Below are positions 17,961 to 27,243 of a DNA stretch of 64,000 nt, one piece after another. Each line of letters starts with the position of its first letter. The stretch's first letter is position 1. Position numbers and translations under genes: made by a program. Origin of the DNA: Bacillota bacterium (GTDB lineage Bacteria > Bacillota > Clostridia > Christensenellales > SZUA-584); the NCBI GenBank assembly GCA_023415795.1, contig JAEZJG010000014.1:62001-126000 (forward strand), given 5' to 3'. A model generated the notes under the pieces. The model made no database searches. It saw only the letters and a program-made list of their open reading frames with translations, and had not been told where the DNA came from.

Positions 17961-18818
17961 ATGAAGTTTGTTATCATCACCGGACTCTCAGGCGCGGGAC
18001 GATCTCAGGCGCTCAAGCGCTTCGAAGATATGGGCTATTTTTGTGTGGATAATCTGCCGCCCAAGCTGATACCGGAGTTTGCAAAGATATGCTTTGAGAA
18101 CGACTCGATCAACAAGGCAGCGACGGTGGTGGACATGCGCATGGGCGATATGTTTGAGGATGTGTTTGCCGCCATCATGTTACTCAAGGAGATGGAGGAC
18201 GTTGAACTGTCGATACTGTATCTGGATGCGGACGACGAAGCGCTTGTGCGCCGGTTCAAGGAAACGCGGCGGCGGCATCCGTTGTCTCCCGACGGTAACA
18301 TCATCAGCGGTATCTCCCGCGAGCGTGAAAGCCTGAAGCGCATCAAGGATCTCGCCAACAATGTGATGGATACGTCCACCTACAGCTTAAAGAAGCTGGG
18401 TGAGACGATGGACAGGCTGTTCAACGAGGCAAGCGACAAGGGCATACTGATCGCCGTCACCACCTTTGGCTATAAGCGGGGCATCCCCATCGACGCGGAC
18501 ATGGTGTTCGACATGCGGTTTCTGCCCAACCCGTTTTACGAAGAGGCGCTGCGTGAACGCACTGGCAAGGAGCAGAGCGTGAAGGACTACGTGCTGTCTT
18601 TCCCGAGGGCGCATATATTTCTCGATAAGATCAACGAACTGGTAAACTATGTCGCGCCGTATTATCTGGAGCAGGATAAGAAAACGCTGGTGATTGCCAT
18701 CGGCTGCACGGGCGGCATACACCGCAGCGTCGTGATCGCCGAAGAACTTTTCAGGATATTCGGAGCACAGGGACACCGTGTGACCATCGAGCACCGTGAT
18801 CTTATGTACCGGCATTAA
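17961..18818 (+). CDS. rapZ: RapZ/YvcJ family nucleotide-binding protein
   Basis: 285 aa. Walker A GLSGAGRS (8-15), with Arg replacing the usual Lys; ADDEALVRRFKETRRRHPL and the C-terminal AIGCTGGIHRSVVIAEEL are conserved in RapZ. In E. coli RapZ adapts RNase E to the sRNA GlmZ; in Firmicutes YvcJ has GTPase activity with an unclear role. The murB-PHP-rapZ-whiA-HPr order is the common clostridial cluster, but the YvcK/CofD-like gene that often lies between rapZ and whiA is absent. Confidence 0.94.
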   Translation: MKFVIITGLSGAGRSQALKRFEDMGYFCVDNLPPKLIPEFAKICFENDSINKAATVVDMRMGDMFEDVFAAIMLLKEMEDVELSILYLDADDEALVRRFKETRRRHPLSPDGNIISGISRERESLKRIKDLANNVMDTSTYSLKKLGETMDRLFNEASDKGILIAVTTFGYKRGIPIDADMVFDMRFLPNPFYEEALRERTGKEQSVKDYVLSFPRAHIFLDKINELVNYVAPYYLEQDKKTLVIAIGCTGGIHRSVVIAEELFRIFGAQGHRVTIEHRDLMYRH

Positions 18819-18830
18819 GGAGCACCCGCC

Positions 18831-19760
18831 ATGTCGTTTTCTGCAACCGCTAAAGCGGAGGTGTGCCGTGTGCCTGCCGGCAACGAATGCTGCGAGCAGG
18901 CTGAGCTGGCCGCAATGCTGCACACAGCCGGTTCCATCAGTATTTCGGGCGGCGGCTTTACGCTGCGTCTGGATACCGAGAACGCCGCTGTGGCGCGACG
19001 GGCGTTTGCGCTGATCAAGCGCTTGTACGGTGTGAATGCGGCAACGCAGATGCACTCAAACCAGCTCAAGAACAACCACATCTATTCTCTGACAATCGAC
19101 AAATCTGTTGCGCGGATGGTGGCGGTGGATGTGCGGCTGATGGGAGAGGAAGGCTTGGGTCTGGGAACAGACATGTCTTTTTTGGCGTCGTATTGCTGCA
19201 AGGTGGCGTTTGTACGCGGGGCTTTTTTGGGCGGCGGTTCTGTCACAAATCCGGAAAAGCGCTATCATATGGAATTTGTATGCGGTCAAAAGGAATTTGC
19301 GGATGGACTGTTGAATATAATAAGTGAACTGGGGATTGCGGCGAGGATGATACCGCGGGGCAAAAGCTTCGTGGTCTACTTGAAGGAAGGCGACGCCATC
19401 GTCACATTGCTGACCATGATTGGCGCGCATGCGTCGATACTCAATATCGAGAACATCCGTGTGATGAAGAGTGTCCGCAACAGCGTCAATCGTAAGGTGA
19501 ACTGCGAGACAGGCAATCTTTCCAAGACGGTTAATGCCTCGCTTCGGCAGCAGGAGAGCATAGAATATATCCGCATCCATATGGGGCTGGATAAGCTGGC
19601 GCCCGGCTTGCGAGAGGTGGCCGAGGCGCGCCTTGATAACCCCGACGCTTCGTTGGAAGAGTTGGCGGATATGTTGGGTGCGGCGTCGAGATCGGGCATC
19701 AACCACAGGCTGAGAAAGCTGAACAGCATAGCCGAGCAGCTTAAAATGACAAGGGGGTAG
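18831..19760 (+). CDS. whiA: DNA-binding protein WhiA
   Basis: 309 aa. N-terminal pair of degenerate LAGLIDADG homing-endonuclease-like domains (RGAFLGGGSVTNPEKRYHMEF is the second motif), C-terminal helix-turn-helix (DASLEELADMLGAASRSGINHRLRKL). WhiA is a sporulation and cell-division regulator in Actinobacteria and affects division and chromosome segregation in Bacillus. Starts 12 bases after rapZ. Confidence 0.95.
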   Translation: MSFSATAKAEVCRVPAGNECCEQAELAAMLHTAGSISISGGGFTLRLDTENAAVARRAFALIKRLYGVNAATQMHSNQLKNNHIYSLTIDKSVARMVAVDVRLMGEEGLGLGTDMSFLASYCCKVAFVRGAFLGGGSVTNPEKRYHMEFVCGQKEFADGLLNIISELGIAARMIPRGKSFVVYLKEGDAIVTLLTMIGAHASILNIENIRVMKSVRNSVNRKVNCETGNLSKTVNASLRQQESIEYIRIHMGLDKLAPGLREVAEARLDNPDASLEELADMLGAASRSGINHRLRKLNSIAEQLKMTRG

Positions 19761-19764
19761 AACC

Positions 19765-20022
19765 ATGCAGGCGAAGGAACTGACCATCACGAATGCTGAC
19801 GGTCTTCGGGCATCCAAGGCGGCGATGTTCGTACAGGTTGCCGGCGGCTTCGCATCGCAGGTGTTCGTCGAAAAGGGCAACAAGAAGATCAACGCCAAGT
19901 CCATCATGGGCGTGCTGTCCCTCAGTGTGAAACAGGGGGAGAAGATCTACGTGTTTGCCAACGGCAAGGACGAAAAGGAAGCCATTGAAGCGATGGAGAG
20001 ATTGGTCACCACCGCTTTCTAA
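19765..20022 (+). CDS. HPr-like protein lacking His15 (Crh-like)
   Basis: 85 aa with the full HPr fold sequence. The region that should read GLHARPA reads GLRASKA: position 15 is Arg, not the histidine phosphorylated by Enzyme I, and Pro18 is Lys. Ser46, the HPrK/P target, is present in AKSIMGV. This is the residue pattern of Bacillus Crh (Gln15, Ser46), also encoded right after whiA (yvcL). It therefore cannot carry PTS phosphate at position 15; a regulatory role in carbon catabolite control is inferred. Starts 4 bases after whiA with a GGGGG ribosome site. Confidence 0.88.
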   Translation: MQAKELTITNADGLRASKAAMFVQVAGGFASQVFVEKGNKKINAKSIMGVLSLSVKQGEKIYVFANGKDEKEAIEAMERLVTTAF

Positions 20023-20063
20023 TCAAGATCAGTGTTTGAAGGGCAGCCTTGGGCGGCTCTTTT

Positions 20064-21683
20064 TCAACTGCGTCCATCCGGCCTCAACAGCACATGTCCC
20101 GCGCCTTTCAACGCAGCAACGTCCGCCGTTCCGGACTTTACCAACTGAGATCCGTTCACAAAAACCGCTTCGATGCCCATGGGGCTCGCGCAGTTGTCTC
20201 CTTGCGCAGCGACAACCGCAGGGTCGAACACGGTGATATCCGCCGCAAAGCCGGGGCGCAGATAGCCGCGATTGGGGATGCCGAAGCGGTCAGCCGTTGC
20301 ACCCGTCATCTTGCGTATCGCCGACTCCATAGGTATTGCCTGCGTGTCCCGCGACATTTGCAGGAATCTGGGGAAGCAACCGTAAGCCGCTGCATTTTGC
20401 ACGCCGCATGCCTCTATCCACGCATCAGTCATAAACAGCGAAGGCTCATGGCGCATCAGCTTTTGAATGATGTCGTTGTTATAATATCGGTACATGTTGA
20501 CGCGGCCCTTACCTTCGCTCAGCTCAACAACGCGCAGATAAGCGCTCAAGGGACTGATTTTCCATATCACAGCAAGTTCGGTGACGCGTTTGCCGCAGAG
20601 CGCCTCGTTGCCCTCGCCCGCCCACGCGATCTGTATGTCACCAAAGTCGAAGCCCAACACCCGCTTGGTGACGCCGATTTCCAGCGCAAGCCGTGCGCGC
20701 ACCGCGTGGCTTTTCTGCTTCTCCGGCGGCAGCGAGAGGTACCAACTGGGCAGTATCACTGTAATGACGGAGACACCGAACGTCATGGCATAAATATCGT
20801 AGGAGAAGTCCAGCCCCTGCGCACGGGCCTTGTCGATCAGTTCCAGGCTCTCGTCCACCGTTCGCCACGTGGCTTTGCCCACGAAAATGTGGTGGGAATA
20901 GTGCATGCGAACGCCGGTGCGTCGCGTCAGCTCGATCATCTCTTTGAGCGCCCGCAGGTTGTGCGCCTCACCGCCGATGGGCGGCTGATACGATGTGGAG
21001 GCGGCAGACTGTGCGCGCGAATGCACCGTTACAATGCCGCCCCGCCGGGCAGTGATGCGGGCGGCTTCGTCCAGCTCGTCCCAGGCGGCATAGCGATCCG
21101 GCTCGTACATCAGACCGAAGGACAACCCGAAGACGCCTTGGTCGAAGGCCTCCTCCAGCTTGCTGTTGTGCCGCTTCATCTCTTCGGGCGTTAGAGGACG
21201 GTTTTCGTAGCCCGAAAGTCCGATGCGCACCGAACCGTGACCCTGCAACGGCACAAGGTTGAGCGGCGTTGTCTGCTCCGCCGCAGTGCGCCAGCCGGAG
21301 AATGTGGAATAATCACCGAAGGTTTCGCCCATATCGAACAGACCGCTGCCCAGCAGGTGATAATATGGCGTACCGGATTCGTATCCAAAGGGTGAGAAGC
21401 CGCAGTTGCCGGAAACCTGCGTGGTGATGCCCTGTTCCGCGAACGGCAGGAAGTATGGCTCAGGCTCTCGCTTGGCGGCGAACCAGTCGTTATGAGAGTG
21501 AGCATCAATGAAGCCGGGCGCGATGGCTTTTCCCGTACAGTCGATTACCTCCCCGTCAAATGAGGATGGAGTATCACCAGACAGCACACTGGTTATTGTC
21601 TCGCCGTCCATTATCACTGAACCGGGCCGGGCAGCGTTTTCTGTGCCGTCATATATTAATCCGTTGCTCAATAGCGTTTTCAT
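20064..21683 (-). CDS. D-aminoacylase / N-acyl-D-amino-acid amidohydrolase family
   Basis: 539 aa amidohydrolase. N-terminal beta-sandwich strands, metal motif GFIDAHSHND near residue 60, SGNCGFSPFG with the bridging cysteine near 95, further ligands in MHYSHH, and C-terminal RPGFAADITVFDP where the chain returns to the beta domain. This family hydrolyses N-acyl-D-amino acids or related dipeptides with D residues. Start ATG 21683 has GGAG upstream. Monocistronic, convergent with the HPr-like gene with only 41 bases between stops. Confidence 0.87.
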   Translation of the reverse strand: MKTLLSNGLIYDGTENAARPGSVIMDGETITSVLSGDTPSSFDGEVIDCTGKAIAPGFIDAHSHNDWFAAKREPEPYFLPFAEQGITTQVSGNCGFSPFGYESGTPYYHLLGSGLFDMGETFGDYSTFSGWRTAAEQTTPLNLVPLQGHGSVRIGLSGYENRPLTPEEMKRHNSKLEEAFDQGVFGLSFGLMYEPDRYAAWDELDEAARITARRGGIVTVHSRAQSAASTSYQPPIGGEAHNLRALKEMIELTRRTGVRMHYSHHIFVGKATWRTVDESLELIDKARAQGLDFSYDIYAMTFGVSVITVILPSWYLSLPPEKQKSHAVRARLALEIGVTKRVLGFDFGDIQIAWAGEGNEALCGKRVTELAVIWKISPLSAYLRVVELSEGKGRVNMYRYYNNDIIQKLMRHEPSLFMTDAWIEACGVQNAAAYGCFPRFLQMSRDTQAIPMESAIRKMTGATADRFGIPNRGYLRPGFAADITVFDPAVVAAQGDNCASPMGIEAVFVNGSQLVKSGTADVAALKGAGHVLLRPDGRS

Positions 21684-21886
21684 TATGTGCTCTCCTTAAT
21701 TATGAATAGTGAAGCTTACACTCCTCAATTGGATTAGGTAGTTGTCATGAGAATATGAATAGATTGTAACATGCAGAGGCTGCGGCGCAAAGTATGTGAC
21801 ACGAAAAACAGCATGAACTTTTGGTGTTGGTTGATATATGCGGATTTGCGGTGTATACTCTACGGAAAACGTGCTTCAGGAGATAT

Positions 21887-22675
21887 ATGTATAACGATAT
21901 TTTAACGATTGGTCCGGTTACCATACATGGCTACGGTTTGATGATTGCGATCGGTGTTATTTGCGCCATGATCGTTGGTATCAGACGGGCAAAGAAACGA
22001 GAGATGGATGCGGATATTGTCATAAACATCGGTTTAATTGTGGTTATAGCCGGTTTTGTCGGCGCGAAGCTGCTGTACTGCATCGTGGAGCTGCCCACTT
22101 TCCTGAAGGATCCCCTGTTGGTGCTGTCGAGCAGCGGGTTTGTGGTATATGGCGGCATTGCTGCAGGTATACTGGCTGCTTTTTTGTACTGCCGCAAGAA
22201 GAATGTTAGCTTTTTGAAGTACTTCGATCTGATCATACCCTCGGTGGCGTTGGCTCAGGGGTTTGGCCGCATTGGCTGTTTTCTGGCGGGCTGCTGCTAT
22301 GGTTGTGAGACAAGCCTGCCCATTGGCATCATTTTTCAGAATTCAAATATCGCGCCCAACGGCATTCCATTGTTTCCCACGCAGCTGTTATCCAGCGCGG
22401 GCGATTTTCTCATCGCTCTGGTATTGATATTGTACGCACGCAAAACGAGGAACACCGGCAAGGTGGCTGGGCTTTATCTCATACTTTACAGTGTGGGTCG
22501 GTTTATCATTGAGTTTTTTCGCACGGACGCGCGCGGAGCCGTCGGACTGCTTTCCACGTCACAGTTTATCGCAATCTTTATGCTGGCAGGTGGCGTGCTG
22601 CTGTTTTTCCGGGATTGGCTGCCCCGGCTGCGCGGAGCTGCGGACAGAATCAACGTCCCGAACGATAAGGCCTGA
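21887..22675 (+). CDS. lgt: Prolipoprotein diacylglyceryl transferase
   Basis: 262 aa, seven predicted membrane helices. The Lgt signature GRIGCFLAGCCYG is present near residues 128-140, with HGYGLMIAIG near the N-terminus containing the conserved His. Transfers diacylglycerol from phosphatidylglycerol to the lipobox cysteine of lipoproteins, several of which are encoded in this window (PotD, 57058, 60454). The ATG 21887 has AGGAG four bases upstream; an in-frame GTG/ATG start at 21821 would give a poorly conserved extension. Confidence 0.95.
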   Translation: MYNDILTIGPVTIHGYGLMIAIGVICAMIVGIRRAKKREMDADIVINIGLIVVIAGFVGAKLLYCIVELPTFLKDPLLVLSSSGFVVYGGIAAGILAAFLYCRKKNVSFLKYFDLIIPSVALAQGFGRIGCFLAGCCYGCETSLPIGIIFQNSNIAPNGIPLFPTQLLSSAGDFLIALVLILYARKTRNTGKVAGLYLILYSVGRFIIEFFRTDARGAVGLLSTSQFIAIFMLAGGVLLFFRDWLPRLRGAADRINVPNDKA

Positions 22676-22689
22676 AATAAAAGGTTATC

Positions 22690-22860
22690 TGCCGCCCATT
22701 CTGGACTGTCAAAGAACCCCGTTTTTACGAGGGCGCTGCCCTCGGGCACCCGCTTCTTTTCTTCAAGAAAAGAAGCAAAAGTCATAGAAGAAGCCACTGC
22801 GGAGGCTTTTTCCTGATGGGATTTACAAGGGGTAAAGCCCCTTGTGCGGTGGTGTGGAGG
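22690..22860. repeat. Intergenic palindrome-rich repeat element
   Basis: Three adjacent dyads: GAGGGC/GCCCTC (22729-22743), a perfect 12-bp arm palindrome GCTTCTTTTCTT (22752-22776), and CAAGGGG/CCCCTTG (22826-22844). The composition, text such as AAAGCCCCTTGTGCGG and absence of a coding frame fit a dispersed non-coding repeat as found in many Clostridia genomes. Copy number elsewhere is unknown. Confidence 0.55.
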
Positions 22861-22896
22861 CAGAGACTCTATTGATCTTAAACATTCATCACAACA

Positions 22897-22924
22897 TAAA
22901 ATGGGCGGCCAAAGGCCGCCCATT
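22897..22924 (-). terminator. Terminator of the GGGtGRT gene
   Basis: 10-bp perfect stem ATGGGCGGCC (22901-22910) / GGCCGCCCAT (22914-22923); read on the minus strand it is followed by TTTTATGTT. Confidence 0.85.
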
Positions 22925-22946
22925 CGTGTTTGAGTATGTATGGTGG

Positions 22947-23945
22947 TTACGACAGAGCCTGTTCCACCGCGACAGCCACCGCCACAGAAGCGCCGACCAT
23001 CGGGTTGTTGCCCATGCCGATAAGACCCATCATTTCCACGTGCGCCGGAACGGAGGAAGAACCCGCGAACTGCGCATCACCGTGCATACGACCCATCGTG
23101 TCTGTCATGCCGTACGAAGCGGGGCCCGCCGCCATGTTGTCCGGGTGCAGTGTACGGCCTGTGCCGCCGCCCGAAGCCACGGAGAAGTATTTCTTGCCGT
23201 TTTCGATCGCCCACTTTTTGTACGTGCCCGCCACGGGGTGCTGGAAACGGGTGGGGTTGGTGGAGTTGCCCGTGATGGAAACGTCCACGCCTTCGTGCCG
23301 CATGATGGCCACGCCTTCCGATACGTCGTCCGAACCGTAGCACTTGACCGATGCGCGCGTACCGGTGGAGAATGCCTTCTCCCACAGTATCTTGAGCTCG
23401 CCGGTGGCGTAGTCGTATTCCGTCTCCACATTGGTAAAGCCATTGATGCGCGAGATGATGTACGCTGCGTCTTTGCCAAGGCCGTTGAGGATAACGCGCA
23501 GGGGAGACTTACGAACCTTGTTCGCCGTCTTCGCGATGCCGATAGCGCCCTCAGCCGCCGCGAAGGATTCGTGTCCGGCGAGGAAGCAGAAGCACTGCGT
23601 CTCCTCACGCAGCAGCATGGCTGCCAAGTTGCCGTGACCGATGCCCACTTCGCGCTGCGCCGCCACGCTGCCGGGGATGCAGAATGCCTGCAGGCCGATG
23701 CCGATGGCTTCCGCCGCGTCTGCCGCCACCTTGCAGTTCTTCTTCAGAGCGATGGCTGCGCCCAGCGTGTATGCCCACACCGCGTTGTCGAAAGCGATGG
23801 GCTGCACACCCTTCACGATGCCCGCCACATCAACGCCCTTTTCGGTGCAGTATGCTTCCACCTGCTCCAGGCTGTCAAAGCCGTATTGCTTCATGCAGGC
23901 TTCGATGCCCGCGATGCGTCTGTTATAACCTTCAAATGTCACCAT
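22947..23945 (-). CDS. GGGtGRT family protein
   Basis: 332 aa. Contains the naming motif GGGTGRT within SVASGGGTGRTLHPDNMA, followed by GMTDTMGRMHGDAQFAG. The family is uncharacterised and is almost always next to a NifU-like protein, as here (the partner ends 12 bases upstream). Glycine-rich loops suggest nucleotide or cofactor binding, but this is not known. ATG 23945 is preceded by AGGAGGTC. Ends before a strong terminator. Confidence 0.85.
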   Translation of the reverse strand: MVTFEGYNRRIAGIEACMKQYGFDSLEQVEAYCTEKGVDVAGIVKGVQPIAFDNAVWAYTLGAAIALKKNCKVAADAAEAIGIGLQAFCIPGSVAAQREVGIGHGNLAAMLLREETQCFCFLAGHESFAAAEGAIGIAKTANKVRKSPLRVILNGLGKDAAYIISRINGFTNVETEYDYATGELKILWEKAFSTGTRASVKCYGSDDVSEGVAIMRHEGVDVSITGNSTNPTRFQHPVAGTYKKWAIENGKKYFSVASGGGTGRTLHPDNMAAGPASYGMTDTMGRMHGDAQFAGSSSVPAHVEMMGLIGMGNNPMVGASVAVAVAVEQALS

Positions 23946-23957
23946 TGATTTGACCTC

Positions 23958-24650
23958 CTATTTCACGCGCGGATCGATGTACTTCGCCGCGCCTTCGAAC
24001 TGTCCGTAGAAGTTGGTATTCTTGGCAAGTGCCGTCGCCGGGTCAGTGCCCTTGCGGATGGCTTCCATCATCTTGCCCAGGTGTACAAACTTGTAGCCGA
24101 TGACTTCGTCTGTGTCGGACAGAGCCAGCTCGGTTACGTAGCCTTCGGCCATCTCAAGGTAACGAACGCCCTTGGCCTGTGTGCTGTACATGGTGCCCAC
24201 CTGCGAACGCAAGCCCTTGCCGAGGTCTTCAAGACCAGCGCCAATGGGCAGACCGCATTCGGAAAACGCCGTCTGCGTGCGGCCGTAGACGATTTGCAGG
24301 AACAGCTCGCGCATGGCGGTGTTGATCGCGTCGCACACAAGGTCGGTATTGAGCGCTTCAAGAATCGTTTTGCCGGAGAGCACCTCTGCGGCCATCGCGG
24401 CGCTGTGCGTCATGCCGCTGCAGCCAATGGTCTCAATCAGAGCTTCTTCGATGATGCCTTCCTTAACGTTGAGCGTCAGCTTGCATGCGCCCTGCTGAGG
24501 TGCGCACCAGCCCACGCCGTGGGTCAGACCGGAAATGTCGGTAATCTGTTTGGCCTTCACCCATAGGCCTTCTTCGGGAATGGGTGCGGGGCCGTGCTTG
24601 GGACCTTTTGCCACGTAGATCATTTCGTCCACTTCTCTGGAACACTGCAT
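23958..24650 (-). CDS. NifU N-terminal-like iron-sulfur scaffold protein, partner of GGGtGRT
   Basis: 230 aa. Shows an IscU/NifU-like fold: GWCAPQQGACKLTL, the conserved Cys region IETIGCSGMTHSAAMAAEVLSGKTI and a later Cys in SECGLP. Three cysteines at IscU-like positions could bind a cluster. The pair with GGGtGRT suggests a dedicated Fe-S or cofactor delivery role; this is inference. Start 24650 chosen because AGGAGG lies ten bases upstream (24661-24666). Confidence 0.78.
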   Translation of the reverse strand: MQCSREVDEMIYVAKGPKHGPAPIPEEGLWVKAKQITDISGLTHGVGWCAPQQGACKLTLNVKEGIIEEALIETIGCSGMTHSAAMAAEVLSGKTILEALNTDLVCDAINTAMRELFLQIVYGRTQTAFSECGLPIGAGLEDLGKGLRSQVGTMYSTQAKGVRYLEMAEGYVTELALSDTDEVIGYKFVHLGKMMEAIRKGTDPATALAKNTNFYGQFEGAAKYIDPRVK

Positions 24651-24849
24651 GAAACAAAATCCTCCTGTTAATAAATCAAAACTTGTCTCCAAAAAGGCTG
24701 ATAATTATTTAACATTATACCAGTAAAACGTGAAGAAGCAAACACCTAAATATAACTTAAAAGTATACGCAAAATCGCCAATAAATATACATACAAATCA
24801 AAAAAAATTAAGCGTTATCGGCAAATTATCTGAACACGGCTGGCGCAGA

Positions 24850-24883
24850 CCGACAATGTTTCCTTTCTGTGCGCTCCTATAAT
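24850..24883 (+). promoter_or_regulatory. Possible long-spacer promoter of spoIIE
   Basis: Perfect -10 TATAAT (24878-24883), about 39 bases before the start codon. The nearest -35-like hexamer, CCGACA (24850-24855), lies 22 bases upstream. Spo0A-activated sigma-A promoters such as Bacillus spoIIE have over-long (21-base) spacers, so the arrangement is suggestive, but no clean 0A box was found. Confidence 0.35.
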
Positions 24884-24921
24884 AGGGGTTACCATCAAAA
24901 AAGCGACGGGAGTGATATACA

Positions 24922-27237
24922 ATGCCATCCGCTGTGATACAAGCCCCCGGCCGGGATGCAAGGCCTGATACTGTTCAACATACCGAAATGCTCAAGAAGG
25001 TGCTTTTTCTGTTGATCTATGTGGCGGTGGCCTTTCTGCTGGCACGCATACGCCTTATTTCTGCCGTGTCGCCTTTTGGCCCTGCGTTTGTGGCTGCCTG
25101 TTATGTGCGCAGCCGGTACGAGGTGCTGGGCGCGACGGCGGGCGTAGCAATGGGCGCAATGCTTGTGGCGGGCGATACGCTGTACATACTGACAGTGGCG
25201 CTGCTGACATGCGGCGCGCTGATGGCTGTGGGGACAAGCCGCCGATGGGTGGCGGTGATGGCAACGGCGAGTGCCTACGCGGTGGGCGCTATGGTGTTCA
25301 AGACGCAGAATATTCAGATGCTGATGACAGCGGTGCTGGAATGTTTGGTGGCACTGGTGATGATATATGTAATGGGCACATTGCTTCAGCTGTTTCGCGG
25401 TGGGCGCAAGCGCACGATGCTGTCTGCCGAGGAAACCATATGCCTTGCTCTGGGGATGCTGGCGCTGATATGCATGTTTGGTTCGCTGAACGTCAGCGGT
25501 GTTTACATTGCCGATATTGTCGCGATGCTGCTGGTGCTGTTCGTGGCTTATGCGGGCGGCGCAGCCTTGGGCGCGGGCGTGGGGCTGACGGCGGGCGTTG
25601 CGCTGTGCCTTGGGGTTCAGGCGGATGCATCAATGGCGGCAATGCTGGGTGTGGCGGGGCTGGTGGCGGGCACGCTGCGGCGGCTTAAAAAACCGGGTAC
25701 GGCGCTGGGCTTTACGCTGACAGTACTGATGCTGGCGATTGCACTGGCTGAGATGGCTGTGTGGCATCTGCTGGTTATTGAGGCGGCAGCGGCAGCGTTA
25801 ATCTTTAGCATACTGCCGCAAAAGGCTTACGATGCTGTCGGGCGGTTTATCGATGTCAAGACACGCCGTGAATTTGAAAACAATCTGCACGCACGCCGTT
25901 TTAAGGAGCTGACAGTCGGACGGCTCAAGGAAGTGTCGCAGGTGTTTTTGCAGACGGGTGATATGTTTGCGCGGGATGCGGAGGAGAAGCTGGCAGGCAG
26001 CGATATATCCGGCGTGCTCTCGCTGGTGGCTGAAAGCACCTGTAAGGACTGCGTGTTCAAGAAAAGCTGCTGGGACAAGGATTTCCTCAACACCTATGCC
26101 GTGCTGAACCGTCTGCTGGCGGCATATGAGAAGAACGGCTGCATCGATGAGAGCTGCATGGACCCTGCGTTCGTGAAGAAGTGCTATAACGTGAAGGGTA
26201 TAATCGCGTCAGCGGAGAGCGTGTTCAGCGCATATTTGTTAAGCCTACGGTGGCGCCGAAAGATAGACGAATCGCGCGTGGTCACCGGACGGCAGCTCAG
26301 GGGCGTTGCCAAGGTGGTGGCGGACATCGGCAAGGAGATGGATACCGGCTTTAAGTTTCTTGAACAGTTGGAGGAGCGCATCGCGGCGGCTCTCGACGCG
26401 GAAGATATACGCGCCCGTGAGGTGTGTGCGGAGGCTGTGGGCGGGCAGGTAGCTGTGGGGCTCAAGGTGAAGCACTGCGGCGGTGGTTCCGATTGCGGAC
26501 GGAAGATAGAACAGGCGCTGTCCGACGTCTGCGGCGTGAAAATGCAGAGGACGGCGCAGTCTGCCTGCGGCGGCAATGCGTATTGCACGCTGCGGTTTGA
26601 GCAAGCGTGTAAGTTTGTCGTGATGACTGGGACGGCAGCGCTGGCAAAGGAGAGCGTGTCGGGCGACACCCATGTGTTTGCCGCACTCAAGGACGGGCGA
26701 TATCTGATGATGATCTGCGACGGCATGGGCAGCGGCGAAAACGCACGGCGCGAGAGCACGGCGGCGGTTTCGCTGATTGAAAACTTCTATCAGGCGGGGT
26801 TCGACGACGCCATTATATTCGATACTATCAACCGGCTGCTGATACTCAAAAGCGATGAGGATATGTTCACGACGGTGGATCTTTGTCTGCTGAACCTGAA
26901 GACAGGGGAAGCAACGTTTACCAAGATCGGCGCGGAGCCTTCGTATATATTGAGCCAAGACGGCGTGGCTGCGGTCAAGCCCGGCTCACTGCCCATCGGC
27001 ATCGTAGACGAGGTGCGTCCGGTCAGCATACGCCGCACGCTTCAGACGGGTGATCTGATCGTGATGATGAGCGACGGCGTATCTGAGGCGGTGGGCGACG
27101 GCGTGAGCCAGTGGTTCGCTGATATACCGCAGGAGGACGCGCAGGAAGCGGCGGACGCGATACTGCTGAAGGCCTGCGGCGGCATGCTTCCGCGCGACGA
27201 CATGACGGTGATTGTGGGGCGCGTCACGGAAGGCTGA
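24922..27237 (+). CDS. spoIIE: Stage II sporulation protein E (PP2C phosphatase)
   Basis: 771 aa. N-terminal block of about ten membrane helices (residues 25-300), a central oligomerisation/FtsZ-binding region, and a C-terminal PP2C-type phosphatase (about 570-771) with metal-binding MICDGMGSGENARRES and MSDGVSEAV plus DDMTVIVGR. SpoIIE localises to the polar septum and dephosphorylates SpoIIAA, releasing sigma-F in the forespore. It is strong evidence that the host forms endospores. ATG has GGGAG upstream. Confidence 0.96.
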   Translation: MPSAVIQAPGRDARPDTVQHTEMLKKVLFLLIYVAVAFLLARIRLISAVSPFGPAFVAACYVRSRYEVLGATAGVAMGAMLVAGDTLYILTVALLTCGALMAVGTSRRWVAVMATASAYAVGAMVFKTQNIQMLMTAVLECLVALVMIYVMGTLLQLFRGGRKRTMLSAEETICLALGMLALICMFGSLNVSGVYIADIVAMLLVLFVAYAGGAALGAGVGLTAGVALCLGVQADASMAAMLGVAGLVAGTLRRLKKPGTALGFTLTVLMLAIALAEMAVWHLLVIEAAAAALIFSILPQKAYDAVGRFIDVKTRREFENNLHARRFKELTVGRLKEVSQVFLQTGDMFARDAEEKLAGSDISGVLSLVAESTCKDCVFKKSCWDKDFLNTYAVLNRLLAAYEKNGCIDESCMDPAFVKKCYNVKGIIASAESVFSAYLLSLRWRRKIDESRVVTGRQLRGVAKVVADIGKEMDTGFKFLEQLEERIAAALDAEDIRAREVCAEAVGGQVAVGLKVKHCGGGSDCGRKIEQALSDVCGVKMQRTAQSACGGNAYCTLRFEQACKFVVMTGTAALAKESVSGDTHVFAALKDGRYLMMICDGMGSGENARRESTAAVSLIENFYQAGFDDAIIFDTINRLLILKSDEDMFTTVDLCLLNLKTGEATFTKIGAEPSYILSQDGVAAVKPGSLPIGIVDEVRPVSIRRTLQTGDLIVMMSDGVSEAVGDGVSQWFADIPQEDAQEAADAILLKACGGMLPRDDMTVIVGRVTEG

Positions 27238-27243
27238 CGCTGG

